A DNA stretch of 64,000 nucleotides. It comes from an uncultured Eubacteriales bacterium. GTDB lineage: Bacteria > Bacillota > Clostridia > Oscillospirales > Oscillospiraceae. The stretch's first letter is position 1, and each line of letters opens with the position of its first letter. The DNA lies in the NCBI GenBank assembly GCA_900319465.1, contig ONOL01000003.1, forward strand, positions 1-64,000. Direction: 5' to 3'. A model generated the notes under the pieces. That model searched no databases. It was not told where the DNA came from and saw only the letters and a program-made list of their open reading frames with translations. A program made the position numbers and the translations under genes. Positions 25,821 through 34,760 of the stretch are shown piece after piece.

Positions 25821-27509
25821 ATGCTCAGTGAGCTGCACATCGAAAATATTGCCGTGATCGAGCGCTCGGATATCCGCTTTGAATCCGGGCTCAACGTTCT
25901 GACCGGTGAGACCGGCGCGGGCAAATCCATCGTCATCGACGCCATCGGCGCCGTCCTCGGCGATCGGGTGAGCCGGGAGCTGGTGCGCCGCGGCGCGCAA
26001 AAAGCGCAGGTCACGGCCGTTTTTGAAGACGTTGATGTCAATGCGTGGCTCCGGGAGAACGAGATCGACTGCGATGACGAGCTGATCCTCCAGCGGAGGA
26101 TCGGCTCGGACGGCAAAAGCAGCTGCCGCGTCTGCGGTACGCCCGTTACGGCCGTGCAGCTTCGGGAGCTCGGCTCTCTTCTCGTGGACGTCCACGGCCA
26201 GAACGACGGCAGGCAGCTCATGGACGAGCGGCGCCATCGGGAGTACCTTGACCTTTTCGGGGGGCTTGAGGCTTCCCTTGCGAAGTATCAGAAAGAATAC
26301 CTGCGATACCGGCAGATCTGCCGGGAGATCGAAAAGCTTTCGCTGGACGAGGTCGAAAAGGAACGCCTGAGCGAAAGCCTGCAGTACCAGATCCAAGAGC
26401 TGGAGCGCGCCGGGCTCAAAGCGGGGGAGAAGGACGGGCTGGTCGCCCGCAGAGACCTCCTTCGCAATTCCGAGAAGCTGACCGAGGCGCTCGATCAGGC
26501 GCTGGAGCTTCTCTACGGAGGGGAAGAGAACGCCGTCGCCTTCGCGCAGAACGCCTCCTACTACACGTCCCGCGCGGCCGGCCTTGCGCAGGAGCTTGAG
26601 GGCGCCGCCAAGAGCATCGACGATGCGGTCTTTTCCCTCTCCGATGCGGTCGAGACGCTGCGCGACTTCCGGGAACGCCTGGATTTCTCGCCCGAGGAAT
26701 ATGACCAGCTGGAGAGCCGCATCTCGCTTCTCAATAAACTGGAGCGCAAGTACGGGCGTTCCGAGGCGGAACTGCCCGCGTATCTGGACGAGTGCCGCGA
26801 GAAGCTCGACAGCATTCAATACGCCGAGGAGCGGATCACAAAGCTGCAAAGGGAGCTTACAACCCAGACCGAACGCTGCCGCGGGGCGGCTGCCGCCCTG
26901 AGCGAAAAGCGCCGCGAGGCCGCCCGGATGCTGGAAAAACGCATCGTTTCCGAGCTGCGGGAGCTCAATATGCCCTCCGTCCGCTTCGCCGTGGCGTTCA
27001 GCCCGCTGGGCGGGGAACCCGGTTTTGACGCAAACGGCGCCGACCAGATCGCTTTCGTCATGTCCGCCAACGCGGGTGAGGCGCTTGGGCGCATCAGTAA
27101 GATCGCATCCGGCGGCGAGCTGAGCCGCATCATGCTGGCGATGAAAAACGTTTTTGCCGAGAAAGACCCGGTCGGCACCATGATCTTTGACGAGATCGAC
27201 ACCGGCGTATCCGGTATTGCCGCCCAGCGGGTGGGGGAGAAGCTGTATGCCGTCTCCCGGGGCAAGCAGGTCCTTTGCGTCACGCACCTGCCGCAGATCG
27301 CCGCCATGGCGGACAGCCACTACCGCATCGCCAAGGAAGAGCGCGACGGACGCACCTACACCGAAGTGATGCGCCTCGACCGTGATGGCCGCGCCGGCGA
27401 GCTTGCGAGGCTTCACGGCGGCGACAATGTCACGGCCACGACGCTGGCCTCCGCGGAGGAGCAGATGGCCTCTGCCGAGCGATTCAAGGGGAGTCTTGAC
27501 AAGGGTTGA
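25821..27509 (+). CDS. recN: DNA repair protein RecN
   Basis: SMC-like ATPase in double-strand break repair. Walker A GETGAGKSIVIDA is near residue 29, the long middle part is coiled coil, and the C-terminal half has the signature ISKIASGGELSRIMLA and Walker B MIFDEIDTGVSG. The ATG at 25821 has GGAG 8 nt upstream; an in-frame GTG at 25812 overlaps that site and is unlikely. Length 562 aa. The last codons overlap the -35 of the T-box promoter. Confidence 0.97.
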   Translation: MLSELHIENIAVIERSDIRFESGLNVLTGETGAGKSIVIDAIGAVLGDRVSRELVRRGAQKAQVTAVFEDVDVNAWLRENEIDCDDELILQRRIGSDGKSSCRVCGTPVTAVQLRELGSLLVDVHGQNDGRQLMDERRHREYLDLFGGLEASLAKYQKEYLRYRQICREIEKLSLDEVEKERLSESLQYQIQELERAGLKAGEKDGLVARRDLLRNSEKLTEALDQALELLYGGEENAVAFAQNASYYTSRAAGLAQELEGAAKSIDDAVFSLSDAVETLRDFRERLDFSPEEYDQLESRISLLNKLERKYGRSEAELPAYLDECREKLDSIQYAEERITKLQRELTTQTERCRGAAAALSEKRREAARMLEKRIVSELRELNMPSVRFAVAFSPLGGEPGFDANGADQIAFVMSANAGEALGRISKIASGGELSRIMLAMKNVFAEKDPVGTMIFDEIDTGVSGIAAQRVGEKLYAVSRGKQVLCVTHLPQIAAMADSHYRIAKEERDGRTYTEVMRLDRDGRAGELARLHGGDNVTATTLASAEEQMASAERFKGSLDKG

Positions 27510-27524
27510 TTCTTTCAGTATAAT
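27496..27524 (+). promoter_or_regulatory. SigA-type promoter of the T-box/tyrS transcript
   Basis: TTGACA (27496-27501), 17-bp spacer, TATAAT (27519-27524): a full consensus promoter whose -35 lies inside the 3' end of recN. Confidence 0.9.
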
Positions 27525-27529
27525 GCAGA

Positions 27530-27790
27530 AGACAACGCGAGGAAGAACAGAAGTACGCTGTTTTTTGCCGTTCAGAGAGCCTTCGGTCGCTGCGAGAAGG
27601 CCGGCGGGAACAGGGGAATACGGTTCGGAGCGGCGCACCGAAAGACCATCGAGTAGGCTGCGACGGGAGCGCCCGATACAGCGCTGGAGTTTCTGACTCC
27701 GTGAGGCTGCCTCCGCAAGGATGCAGCGTTCAGAGGTGGTACCGCAGTTTATGCCCTCTGTCCGAAAGGACAGAGGGCTTCATTTTTTCA
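27530..27790 (+). promoter_or_regulatory. T-box riboswitch, tyrosine specifier
   Basis: tRNA-sensing transcription attenuator. Stem I has the distal AGAGAGCC motif near 27574 and a specifier loop GGAATACGG in which the codon TAC (27619-27621) reads Tyr. The T-box sequence AGAGGTGGTACCGC is at 27733-27746; it is followed by the terminator hairpin GCCCTCTGTCC-GAAA-GGACAGAGGGC (27753-27778) and a T-rich tract. Uncharged tRNA-Tyr should favour read-through into the gene at 27848 and tyrS. This fills the gap 27510-27847. Confidence 0.93.
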
Positions 27791-27847
27791 ATATACGAAG
27801 ACCAAAAACAAGGATTATCCGAGGTTCGTATCAAAGGAGGTGTAAGA

Positions 27848-28237
27848 ATGGGGGCGAAGGAAAAGGCTCTGGCGCTGCATGCGCAGGGCTTCAACTGTGC
27901 TCAGTGCGTGCTGAGCGCTCTCGGTGACTATACGGGGATGGACGAAAAGACGGCTTTGGCCATTTCCGCCGGCTTCGGCGGCGGCGTGCGCTGCGGCGAG
28001 ATCTGCGGCGCGGTTTCCGGCGCGGTGATGGCGCTGGGGCTTGCCAATCCCTGGAACGATCCGGAGGATGCGGCGACCCGGGCGAAGATCACCCGCATGA
28101 GCATGGCGTTCACGAAGCAGTTTTCGGCCGAGCACGGCTGCATCCGCTGCTTTGACCTGAAACGCTCCGGTCATCCCTGCGACGAGTTGATCGCATGGGC
28201 TGCCGAGCACGCCGAAGAATGCCTGAAAAACAACTGA
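27848..28237 (+). CDS. C_GCAxxG_C_C family protein
   Basis: A 129-aa protein of the Cys-rich family named for its pattern. Visible marks are FNCAQCVLSAL near residue 15, GGGVRCGEICGAVSGAVMALG at 45-65 (split GGGVRCGEIC and GAVSGAVMALG), then CIRCFDLK and HPCDEL near the end, giving a probable metal or cofactor site. Family members often accompany redox genes and the function is not firmly known. The ATG at 27848 follows AAAGGAGG. It is 21 bp before tyrS, behind the Tyr T-box, so its expression should follow tyrosine charging. Confidence 0.88.
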   Translation: MGAKEKALALHAQGFNCAQCVLSALGDYTGMDEKTALAISAGFGGGVRCGEICGAVSGAVMALGLANPWNDPEDAATRAKITRMSMAFTKQFSAEHGCIRCFDLKRSGHPCDELIAWAAEHAEECLKNN

Positions 28238-28258
28238 TCACTGATAAAGGAGAATACA

Positions 28259-29482
28259 ATGGGGATTTATGAAGAACTGGTCGCCAGAGGGCTGATCGCC
28301 CAGGTGACCAACGAGGAAGAGATCCGCGAAATGCTCAACAACGGCAAAGCCACCTTCTACATTGGCTTTGACTGCACGGCGGACAGCCTGACCGCCGGAC
28401 ATTTTATGGCGCTGACGCTGATGAAGCGCCTGCAGCTGGCGGGCAACAGGCCGATCGCCCTGATCGGCGGCGGCACTACGATGATCGGCGACCCCTCCGG
28501 ACGAACCGATATGCGCAAGATGCTGACCATGGAGGACATCAACCACAACGCCGAGTGCTTCAAGCGCCAGATGGAGCGCTTCATTGACTTCGGCGAGGGC
28601 AAGGCGCAGATGATCAACAACGCCGACTGGCTCCTTAAGCTCAACTATGTGGAACTGCTGCGCGAGGTGGGCGCGTGCTTCTCGGTCAACAACATGCTGC
28701 GCGCCAAGTGCTACGAGCAGCGCATGGAGCGCGGCCTGAGCTTCCTCGAATTCAACTACATGATCATGCAGAGCTACGACTTCTACTACCTGTTCCAGCA
28801 CTACGGCTGCAATATGCAGTTCGGCGGGGACGACCAGTGGAGCAACATGCTCGGCGGCACGGAGCTCATTCGCCGCAAGCTCGGCGAGGACGCGCACGCC
28901 ATGACCATCACGCTTCTGACCGATTCGCAGGGCAACAAGATGGGAAAGACCGCCGGCAACGCCGTCTGGCTCGATCCCAACAAGACCAGCCCCTTCGATT
29001 TCTACCAGTACTGGCGCAACGTCGGCGACGCGGACGTGCTCAAATGCATCCGCATGCTGACCTTCCTGCCGCTTGAGCAGATCGACGAGATGTCCTCCTG
29101 GGAGGGCAGCCAGCTCAATCGCGCCAAGGAGATCCTTGCCTTTGAGCTGACGAGCATGGTGCACGGCGAGGAAGAAGCGAAGAAGGCCGAGGCCTCCGCC
29201 AAAGCACTCTTTGCCGGCGCAGGCAGCAGGGAAAATATGCCGACTACCGAGCTGGGCGCGGACGATCTTGTCGACGGCGCGGCGGATATCATGACGCTGC
29301 TGGTCAAGACCGGGCTCTGCCCCTCCAAGTCCGACGCCCGCCGCAACATCCAGCAGGGCGGCGTGACGGCCAACGACGAGAAGGTCAGCGATATCGGCAA
29401 GAGCTTCACCGCCGAAGAGCTCAAGGCCGGCGTCGTTCTCAAGCGCGGCAAAAAGAACTTCAACAAGGTCGTGCTGAAGTAA
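28259..29482 (+). CDS. tyrS: Tyrosyl-tRNA synthetase
   Basis: Charges tRNA-Tyr. The class I HIGH-type motif is TAGHFMAL near residue 46, the tyrosine site has FNYMIMQSYDFYYL and GGDDQWSNML, and the KMSKS-type loop is GNKMGKTAGN near 227. The C-terminus carries an S4 RNA-binding domain (SDARRNIQQGGVTAN). Length 407 aa. It is controlled by the Tyr T-box, with a one-gene insertion between leader and tyrS. Confidence 0.97.
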   Translation: MGIYEELVARGLIAQVTNEEEIREMLNNGKATFYIGFDCTADSLTAGHFMALTLMKRLQLAGNRPIALIGGGTTMIGDPSGRTDMRKMLTMEDINHNAECFKRQMERFIDFGEGKAQMINNADWLLKLNYVELLREVGACFSVNNMLRAKCYEQRMERGLSFLEFNYMIMQSYDFYYLFQHYGCNMQFGGDDQWSNMLGGTELIRRKLGEDAHAMTITLLTDSQGNKMGKTAGNAVWLDPNKTSPFDFYQYWRNVGDADVLKCIRMLTFLPLEQIDEMSSWEGSQLNRAKEILAFELTSMVHGEEEAKKAEASAKALFAGAGSRENMPTTELGADDLVDGAADIMTLLVKTGLCPSKSDARRNIQQGGVTANDEKVSDIGKSFTAEELKAGVVLKRGKKNFNKVVLK

Positions 29483-29502
29483 ACGGCGATAAGGAAACAA
29501 GG

Positions 29503-29540
29503 AAAACGAGGAAGGTGTCGTCCTTCCTCGTTTTGTTATT
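29503..29540. terminator. Bidirectional terminator after tyrS
   Basis: Stem AAAACGAGGAAGG / CCTTCCTCGTTTT (29503-29534) followed by GTTATT, between tyrS and the converging gene that ends at 29585. Confidence 0.85.
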
Positions 29541-29584
29541 CAGCAGGCTCTATGCTCTTTCCGGCCTTTTTTCCGGGATCGGGA

Positions 29585-29986
29585 TCACGAAAAATACCTT
29601 CTCTTGCCGTCGGCAGGGGGGACGTAGCCGTTTGCAATTTCCGGCCGGATCTCCTGCAGGCGGCTATGGATGCGGTCGACGTCCTCTTCTTTTTCAAAGA
29701 TGAGGTTGGCAAACTCTTTCTCGCCGTGGACGAGGATCAGACGGTAATAGAAATAGGCGGGGCTGTCGTCCGGCTCCACAACGTTTACCCGGGTAAAGCG
29801 GCGGTCGATGTAATCATAGGGGACGCAGTATTTTCTGCCGAGATCCCGGTAGTACAGGCAGAGCTTGCCGAGACGAACGCGGCCGATCTCCTCGGCGCTG
29901 TGGTAATCGTCGACGTGCTCCTGATCGTCTATGATTTTCCTGTCGACGCCGCGAAATCTCAGTTTACCCCACCCGAACACTCTCAT
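29585..29986 (-). CDS. Conserved hypothetical protein (133 aa)
   Basis: Not recognised. A soluble protein rich in Tyr, Arg and Asp, with VRLGKLCLYYRDLGRKYCVPYDYIDRRFTRV in the middle and a C-terminal helix (KEEDVDRIHSRLQEI). There is no signal peptide or membrane segment. Its ATG has AAAGG 7-8 nt upstream, and its 5' end overlaps the PAP2 gene by 23 bp, so the two form a minus-strand operon. The pattern of Tyr-rich strands suggests a small beta domain, but no function can be given. Confidence 0.72.
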   Translation of the reverse strand: MRVFGWGKLRFRGVDRKIIDDQEHVDDYHSAEEIGRVRLGKLCLYYRDLGRKYCVPYDYIDRRFTRVNVVEPDDSPAYFYYRLILVHGEKEFANLIFEKEEDVDRIHSRLQEIRPEIANGYVPPADGKRRYFS

Positions 29987-30608
29987 GCCTGCCTTTCTGC
30001 TGCCCTAAGGCCCAGCCGTACCACTTCTCGGGAAGCTTCCGCGCGATCAGCGTGCCGAGGATGCCGGCGACTGTGCCGGTGATCGCTCCGCCGAGCACGT
30101 CAGAGGGGTAGTGTACGCAGAGATAAATGCGGGAAATGCCCATCAGCACGCCGAAAAGCAGCGCGAGCCAGCTGCGGCGCTTGTCCCCCAGCAGAAACAG
30201 CGGCAGCATCGCGGCGAAAGCGGCGTTGGTGTGGCCGGAGGGGAAGCTTTTGTCGCTCTCGACGTGCTGCCCGACCAGGGTCCAGAACTGGTAAAATACC
30301 GAGCTCTGATCCACGTACGGACGGGGACGCGCGATCACGACCTTCAGATAGAGGTTCACAAATAGCGCGCCGATGGCAAGTCCGAGGCACATGGCCGTGC
30401 CGAAACGGCGGGTCTTTTTGAAGAACGTCAGCACAAGGGAGAGGATAATCAGAAAGATGCCGCCCTTGCCGAAGAGGGAGATGAGCTCCATAAACGGCGT
30501 AAAGAAACCCGGCGCCAGCTCGTAAAGCTTATGGACGGCGGTCGTGACGGCGGCGTCGAAGCCGGCAAAGGTCGTGTTCAGCCACAAGGCCGCGGAAGTG
30601 AGTTCCAT
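29964..30608 (-). CDS. PAP2-family phosphatase (membrane)
   Basis: A 214-aa integral membrane phosphatase of the PAP2 family. The three motifs are KVVIARPRP (about residues 89-97), PSGHTNA (near 123) and SRIYLCVHYPSDV (near 158), between five to six helices. Such enzymes remove phosphate from lipid phosphates such as undecaprenyl diphosphate or phosphatidic acid; the substrate is not decided by the sequence. It is divergent from the SLH-protein gene. Confidence 0.92.
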   Translation of the reverse strand: MELTSAALWLNTTFAGFDAAVTTAVHKLYELAPGFFTPFMELISLFGKGGIFLIILSLVLTFFKKTRRFGTAMCLGLAIGALFVNLYLKVVIARPRPYVDQSSVFYQFWTLVGQHVESDKSFPSGHTNAAFAAMLPLFLLGDKRRSWLALLFGVLMGISRIYLCVHYPSDVLGGAITGTVAGILGTLIARKLPEKWYGWALGQQKGRHESVRVG

Positions 30609-30655
30609 CGTGTTATCCTGCCTCTCTGTTTTTTTTCATTGTAGCATACCGCGGA

Positions 30656-30684
30656 TTGAAAATCTACTGCGAATTGCATAAACA
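30656..30684 (+). promoter_or_regulatory. Probable SigA-type promoter of the SLH-protein gene
   Basis: TTGAAA (30656-30661), 17-bp spacer, TAAACA (30679-30684). The -10 is poor but the spacing is exact. Confidence 0.45.
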
Positions 30685-30733
30685 GCCTTCCGAAGCGCAA
30701 ACTACTGGCGAACACAATCGGGAGGTATCAGCT

Positions 30734-31609
30734 ATGAAACAAACACAAAAAACGCTTTCCTCTTTTCTTCTCCTGTTCTGTCTGCTTTTTTCCGCCGCGT
30801 CGCAGGCCTGGGCCGACGGCAATGCGCCTGTGGCGGAGAACCTGGAGCTTCGCACCTACCGCAACGTATCCGTCGGCGGACGGCTGAGCGCCTTTGACCC
30901 GGAGGACGACGTGATCTCCTTTACGATCACGACCGAACCCGTCAAGGGCAGCATCGAGCTGGACGAAAACGGATGCTTTGTTTATACCCCCAGAGAGAAC
31001 AAGCGCGGGCGGGATTATTTCGGATACAAGGCCGTGGACAGCGAGGGCAACATCTCGCAGGAGGCGACGGTCATCATCCGCATTGAAAAGCAGAAAAAGC
31101 AAGTGCTTTACAGCGACCTTCACGGCAAGTCCTGCGCCTATGCCGCGACGGCGCTGAGTGAAAACGGGATCTTTACCGGCGAACAGGTCGGCGGGAGATA
31201 CTGCTTTTTCCCGGACCAGAGCGTGACGCGGGGAGAATTCCTCTGTATGTGCATGGCGCTGGAGGGGAAAACGCCGGTGTCAGCGGTGATCCGGACGGGT
31301 TATGCCGACGATGAGAGCATCCCCGCTTGGCTGCGCGGATACTCGGTTGCGGCGCGGGCTGCCGGGATCGCCGCGGATACAGATGCCCTTGCGGCAGGCG
31401 AAGCCATCACCGCGGCGGAAGCTGCCGTCTGGCTGGACCGTGCGCTTGGACTGAGCGAGGTGCGCTATCTGCGGGCGGATGAGAGTAGCGGCCAGGCCTG
31501 TCTGAACCTCAGCGGCCACGGGATCCCCACAGTGCTCGGCTCGCATATTCTGACGAGGGCGGAAGCGGCGGAGATGCTTGCCGCCGCGCTGGAGTTGAGG
31601 AACCGTTAA
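30734..31609 (+). CDS. Surface protein with Ig-like domain and SLH repeats
   Basis: A 291-aa exported protein. A signal peptide covers about residues 1-28 (KKTLSSFLLLFCLLF...AWADG after a basic start). Residues 30-115 resemble a cadherin/Ig-like domain (NAPVAENLELRTY, FDPEDDVISFTI, DYFGYKAVDSEGN). The C-terminal half has two S-layer homology repeats (YSDLHGKSCAYAA and GYADDESIPAWLRGY) and part of a third, which usually bind cell-wall polymer. The ATG at 30734 follows GGGAGG by 8 nt; an upstream in-frame ATG has no such site. Confidence 0.85.
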   Translation: MKQTQKTLSSFLLLFCLLFSAASQAWADGNAPVAENLELRTYRNVSVGGRLSAFDPEDDVISFTITTEPVKGSIELDENGCFVYTPRENKRGRDYFGYKAVDSEGNISQEATVIIRIEKQKKQVLYSDLHGKSCAYAATALSENGIFTGEQVGGRYCFFPDQSVTRGEFLCMCMALEGKTPVSAVIRTGYADDESIPAWLRGYSVAARAAGIAADTDALAAGEAITAAEAAVWLDRALGLSEVRYLRADESSGQACLNLSGHGIPTVLGSHILTRAEAAEMLAAALELRNR

Positions 31610-31640
31610 GGAAAAGGGATGCCAATCGCATCCCTTTTCC
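31610..31640. terminator. Bidirectional terminator
   Basis: GGAAAAGGGATGC / GCATCCCTTTTCC stem between the converging SLH-protein gene and the transglutaminase gene. Stem ends are A/T rich but there is no long T tract outside. Confidence 0.65.
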
Positions 31641-31658
31641 TGCCGGTATCGACTTGGT

Positions 31659-33818
31659 TCAGATCAGTCCGTACACATAGCGGAAGAGCAGTTTTTTAAG
31701 CGGGGGCAGGGCGGAATACTGCTTCCCGGCTGCCTGAGAAAAGAGCGCGAGGCAGGGCACAAGCTCGTCGGCGCTTATGCCTCTGGCGCTGAAGGAAGCC
31801 TTCTCGGCGCAGTTTTGGATCGCCACGGGTACGGGCGCCCCGAAACGCCTGAGCTGCTGAGAGCGCCTCCACAGCGCCACAGCGGCACGGTTTGGGTCCG
31901 CGGCACGGAAGCGCAGGTCCCAGATCAGGCGGATCAGAAGCCGCCACAGCGGCAGCGCCGCTGCGGCAAGCAGCAGAAGCAGGAGCGCCGGGAGTCCTTT
32001 CCGGAGCGCGGCTTTTCCTTGCGGCTTCGAAGCGCCGGCGCTTTGCTCCTGCCGCACGATGCCGACAGGAAGCGGCGTTCCGGCGTCGGCCGCCGCGCTG
32101 CTTTCGTCCGGCTGCGGCGTCAGCGTTTCCTGTGGGGCGGCCGATTCCTCCGGCCCCTGCGGTGAATCGCTTTGCTCGATGTCCGGGCGCAGACCGCTGC
32201 GGCCCGTGACCTCGACCGGGATCCATCCGATCCCGTCGCGATAGATCTCCACCCATGCATGCGCGTGTTCGCCCTTCACGTCGATCCTCCGGCCGTCCTC
32301 CGCGGTGATCAGGAAGCCCTCCGTGATCCTTGCGGGGATCCCCAGCGCGCGGTAGAGCGCGGTCGCCGCGGTGGCGAAATGCACGCAGTATCCGCGATGG
32401 GCATGAGTGAAAAAGTAGAGGGCATGGTCTCCGTCGGGGTAAGGCTCGGTCTCAATATCGTACACGCCCGAATCTCGTACATAGGCGGCGATGCGCGCCA
32501 CCGCGTCCGGGGCTGATCCGTCCAGTCCCGCCTGCGCCGCGATCTCCTGCATGCCGAGCCGTGTGGACTCCGGCAGCCGGGTATAGACCTCGTGGGCATA
32601 CGCGCGGTAGAGAAGCTCGTCGTCCGAGGAAGCCTCGATTCCGGAAAAGCTGCCGGCGTAGACGAGATAGCTCTGCCTCGCGCTCTGCGCAGAGGCCGGA
32701 ACGCCGGCGTCTTCGGCAGCCCGGACAGCACAATAATAGGGGAGGACCGCATATCGGAGGCGGGTGACCGTCTCGACGGCGAGTGTGCGCTTCTGCCCGA
32801 CGTCCTCAACGGCGGACGCAGTGAAGGAGAGCGAGCTGACAGGCGCTTCCGGGGCGCGGGCCCAGCCGGTGCCGAGGTAATCGCCGTAGGACAGGCCGCG
32901 CAGGTAGAGCGTCCCGCCGCTCTGTGCCTGTACGCGGAAAAAGACGCAGGAGAGCATTTCTTCCGCATAGCTGCGCGTGAGATCCATCCCGCCGTCCGTT
33001 GACTCCCAGAGCATCGGCTCGGCCTCCGGGGTCGCCTGCTCCGGAACGGTGAAGCTTGTTTCCGGAAGCGACAGAGGTCCCTCGCCGGATTCGCTGTCGA
33101 ACCATTGGCGGATCCATTCGCCGATCCGGTCAAACTGTTGGCTGAGCATGGCGTCATGCTCGTCAAAGCGGTAATCCTCGGGATGGCTGGCGACCAAAAC
33201 GAGAGCCAGCAGGAAAAGGATCGGAAGCGAGCCGGCCAGAACGATCCTACCCGAAGGCCCTTCTTCGTCATAATTTCCGGAGATGAGAACGAGAGCCCAG
33301 AACAGCAGGATCGCGACGGCCGGAATATAGGAAGGGGTGCCGTTCACGGCAAGACAGCCCGCGGTCAGCGGAACGGTGCCGAGAAAACACATTGTTTTGC
33401 GCCCGCTTCGTGTGGTCAGCGCCGAGGAGAGATACGCGAGCAGCAGAAACGCCGCAAGCAGCAGGAGAAAGCTGTGATCCTCGGCGGCGTTGAGGTAGGA
33501 ATAGTTCGCGCCGGAGGAATGATAGTTCAGGTAATACGCGCCGACAAAGCGGTCCGCCGCGTCGTCAAGCTCCGTCAGCGGGTTGGCGTCCATCACGCGG
33601 TAGGCGGCGTACAGCAGCGCGGCCGCGGCCGGCATGCCGACCAGGATGCCGCGCCGAAAGCAGGCGCAGATCCACAGGCAGAGCGCAAGCCCTCCGATCC
33701 ACAGCCAAAGACGGGGCCGTACGCCGAGCTCCAGACTCTCGGCCGCAATCGCGAGCTGAGGCAGCACGCCCAGCAGCATCAGCGCCAGAACGGAAAGGCG
33801 GTTCCACGCTTTTTTCAC
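31659..33818 (-). CDS. Transglutaminase-like membrane protein
   Basis: A 719-aa protein: about six N-terminal helices (residues 1-215), an extracytoplasmic part with a transglutaminase-like (papain-fold) domain, one more helix near 615-635 and a cytoplasmic tail. The nucleophile is Cys478 in RGYCVHFA and the base is His520 in HAHAWVE. The third residue, usually Asp, is Glu536 in WIPVEVTG. With the DUF58 and MoxR genes it forms the common MoxR-DUF58-TGc operon, thought to act in envelope protein processing or assembly. It overlaps the DUF58 gene by 4 nt. Confidence 0.92.
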   Translation of the reverse strand: MKKAWNRLSVLALMLLGVLPQLAIAAESLELGVRPRLWLWIGGLALCLWICACFRRGILVGMPAAAALLYAAYRVMDANPLTELDDAADRFVGAYYLNYHSSGANYSYLNAAEDHSFLLLLAAFLLLAYLSSALTTRSGRKTMCFLGTVPLTAGCLAVNGTPSYIPAVAILLFWALVLISGNYDEEGPSGRIVLAGSLPILFLLALVLVASHPEDYRFDEHDAMLSQQFDRIGEWIRQWFDSESGEGPLSLPETSFTVPEQATPEAEPMLWESTDGGMDLTRSYAEEMLSCVFFRVQAQSGGTLYLRGLSYGDYLGTGWARAPEAPVSSLSFTASAVEDVGQKRTLAVETVTRLRYAVLPYYCAVRAAEDAGVPASAQSARQSYLVYAGSFSGIEASSDDELLYRAYAHEVYTRLPESTRLGMQEIAAQAGLDGSAPDAVARIAAYVRDSGVYDIETEPYPDGDHALYFFTHAHRGYCVHFATAATALYRALGIPARITEGFLITAEDGRRIDVKGEHAHAWVEIYRDGIGWIPVEVTGRSGLRPDIEQSDSPQGPEESAAPQETLTPQPDESSAAADAGTPLPVGIVRQEQSAGASKPQGKAALRKGLPALLLLLLAAAALPLWRLLIRLIWDLRFRAADPNRAAVALWRRSQQLRRFGAPVPVAIQNCAEKASFSARGISADELVPCLALFSQAAGKQYSALPPLKKLLFRYVYGLI

Positions 33819-34759
33819 GACAGAAACACCTCCCCGGAGGAGATGCGGAAGATACAGCGGGCCATGGAGGCGTCAAAGCGCCTGGGCTCGCCGATGGGGG
33901 AGGCGAGAAGCGCGCACATGGCCTCCACGGCGTCGCTCTCGTTTGCGACTTCATAGAGCCGGTCGGCAACGATCGTGTGGGAAAGCTCGCGGCGGCAGAG
34001 CTCGGAGGAGAGCCAGAAGAGCACCTCCAGACCCCGGTCCCCGGCTCCGACCCGGGAGAGGACCAGAAAGATCCGGTCGTTTTCCCGCTCCAGCGCCTCG
34101 CGCACGATCAGCTCGTCGGTCTTTGAGCTGAGCTTCCAATGGATGCTGTTTCCCGCGTCGCCGGGGCGGTATTCGCGAAGCTCGTGCTCCTCGGAATATC
34201 CGCCGCCGTACTTGGGGCTGAGGACCGGGGCGGTCTCGAGAACGGAATCCAGATCCGGCATGGAATCCGGCGCGGCGGCGGGCGGAAGGACGGTGCATCT
34301 CGCTTCGGCAGGAAGACGCCTGCGGATGCGGATCAGTCCGAGCAGATCCCGGCATTCCAGACGTGTGATGCGGAAGCGGAGCTGCCCGCAGAGGGCGGTC
34401 GGCAGGGCGATCGAGGCCGTCTCCCGCGCAGGATCGGCAATCTGCTCATGAAAACGCCAGCGTTCACCGGCAAACAGGTTTTCGATCTCGCCATATACGG
34501 TAACGCGGCAGGGAAACAGGAAAGGGGAGAGCCGAAACGTCAGCGGCGCCGAAGCGGGGCGCCCCCTCGCGGCTGTCACGGGAACGCGGCAGTCGGCCTG
34601 CAGCGTGAGCATGGCAGGAAGCGAGAGCGCGAGCAAAAAGAGCGGCAGTACGATCACGATCAGGAGAAAATACGGCCCGAACCAGCCGAGATAGCTCATC
34701 CGCAGCAGCCAGGCCAAAGCGACCGCAATCAGGTAGAGAAGAAAGGAAAGCGTCGGCAT
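33815..34759 (-). CDS. DUF58 domain protein
   Basis: A 314-aa protein with two N-terminal helices (about residues 3-22 and 28-52), a beta-rich domain and the DUF58 signature REYRPGDAGNSIHWKLSSKTDEL near residue 195, a von Willebrand A-like fold. DUF58 proteins work with MoxR ATPases, apparently in assembly or maturation of partner proteins. I chose the ATG at 34757-34759, 1 bp after the moxR stop; the longer frame would start with a TTG inside moxR. Confidence 0.9.
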   Translation of the reverse strand: MPTLSFLLYLIAVALAWLLRMSYLGWFGPYFLLIVIVLPLFLLALSLPAMLTLQADCRVPVTAARGRPASAPLTFRLSPFLFPCRVTVYGEIENLFAGERWRFHEQIADPARETASIALPTALCGQLRFRITRLECRDLLGLIRIRRRLPAEARCTVLPPAAAPDSMPDLDSVLETAPVLSPKYGGGYSEEHELREYRPGDAGNSIHWKLSSKTDELIVREALERENDRIFLVLSRVGAGDRGLEVLFWLSSELCRRELSHTIVADRLYEVANESDAVEAMCALLASPIGEPRRFDASMARCIFRISSGEVFLS

Positions 34760-34760
34760 C

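Noticed and set aside
25338..27638. 766-codon open frame antisense to recN
   Set aside because: Low-complexity composition rich in Ala, Leu, Arg and Gly, with no family motif. recN on the other strand is certain.
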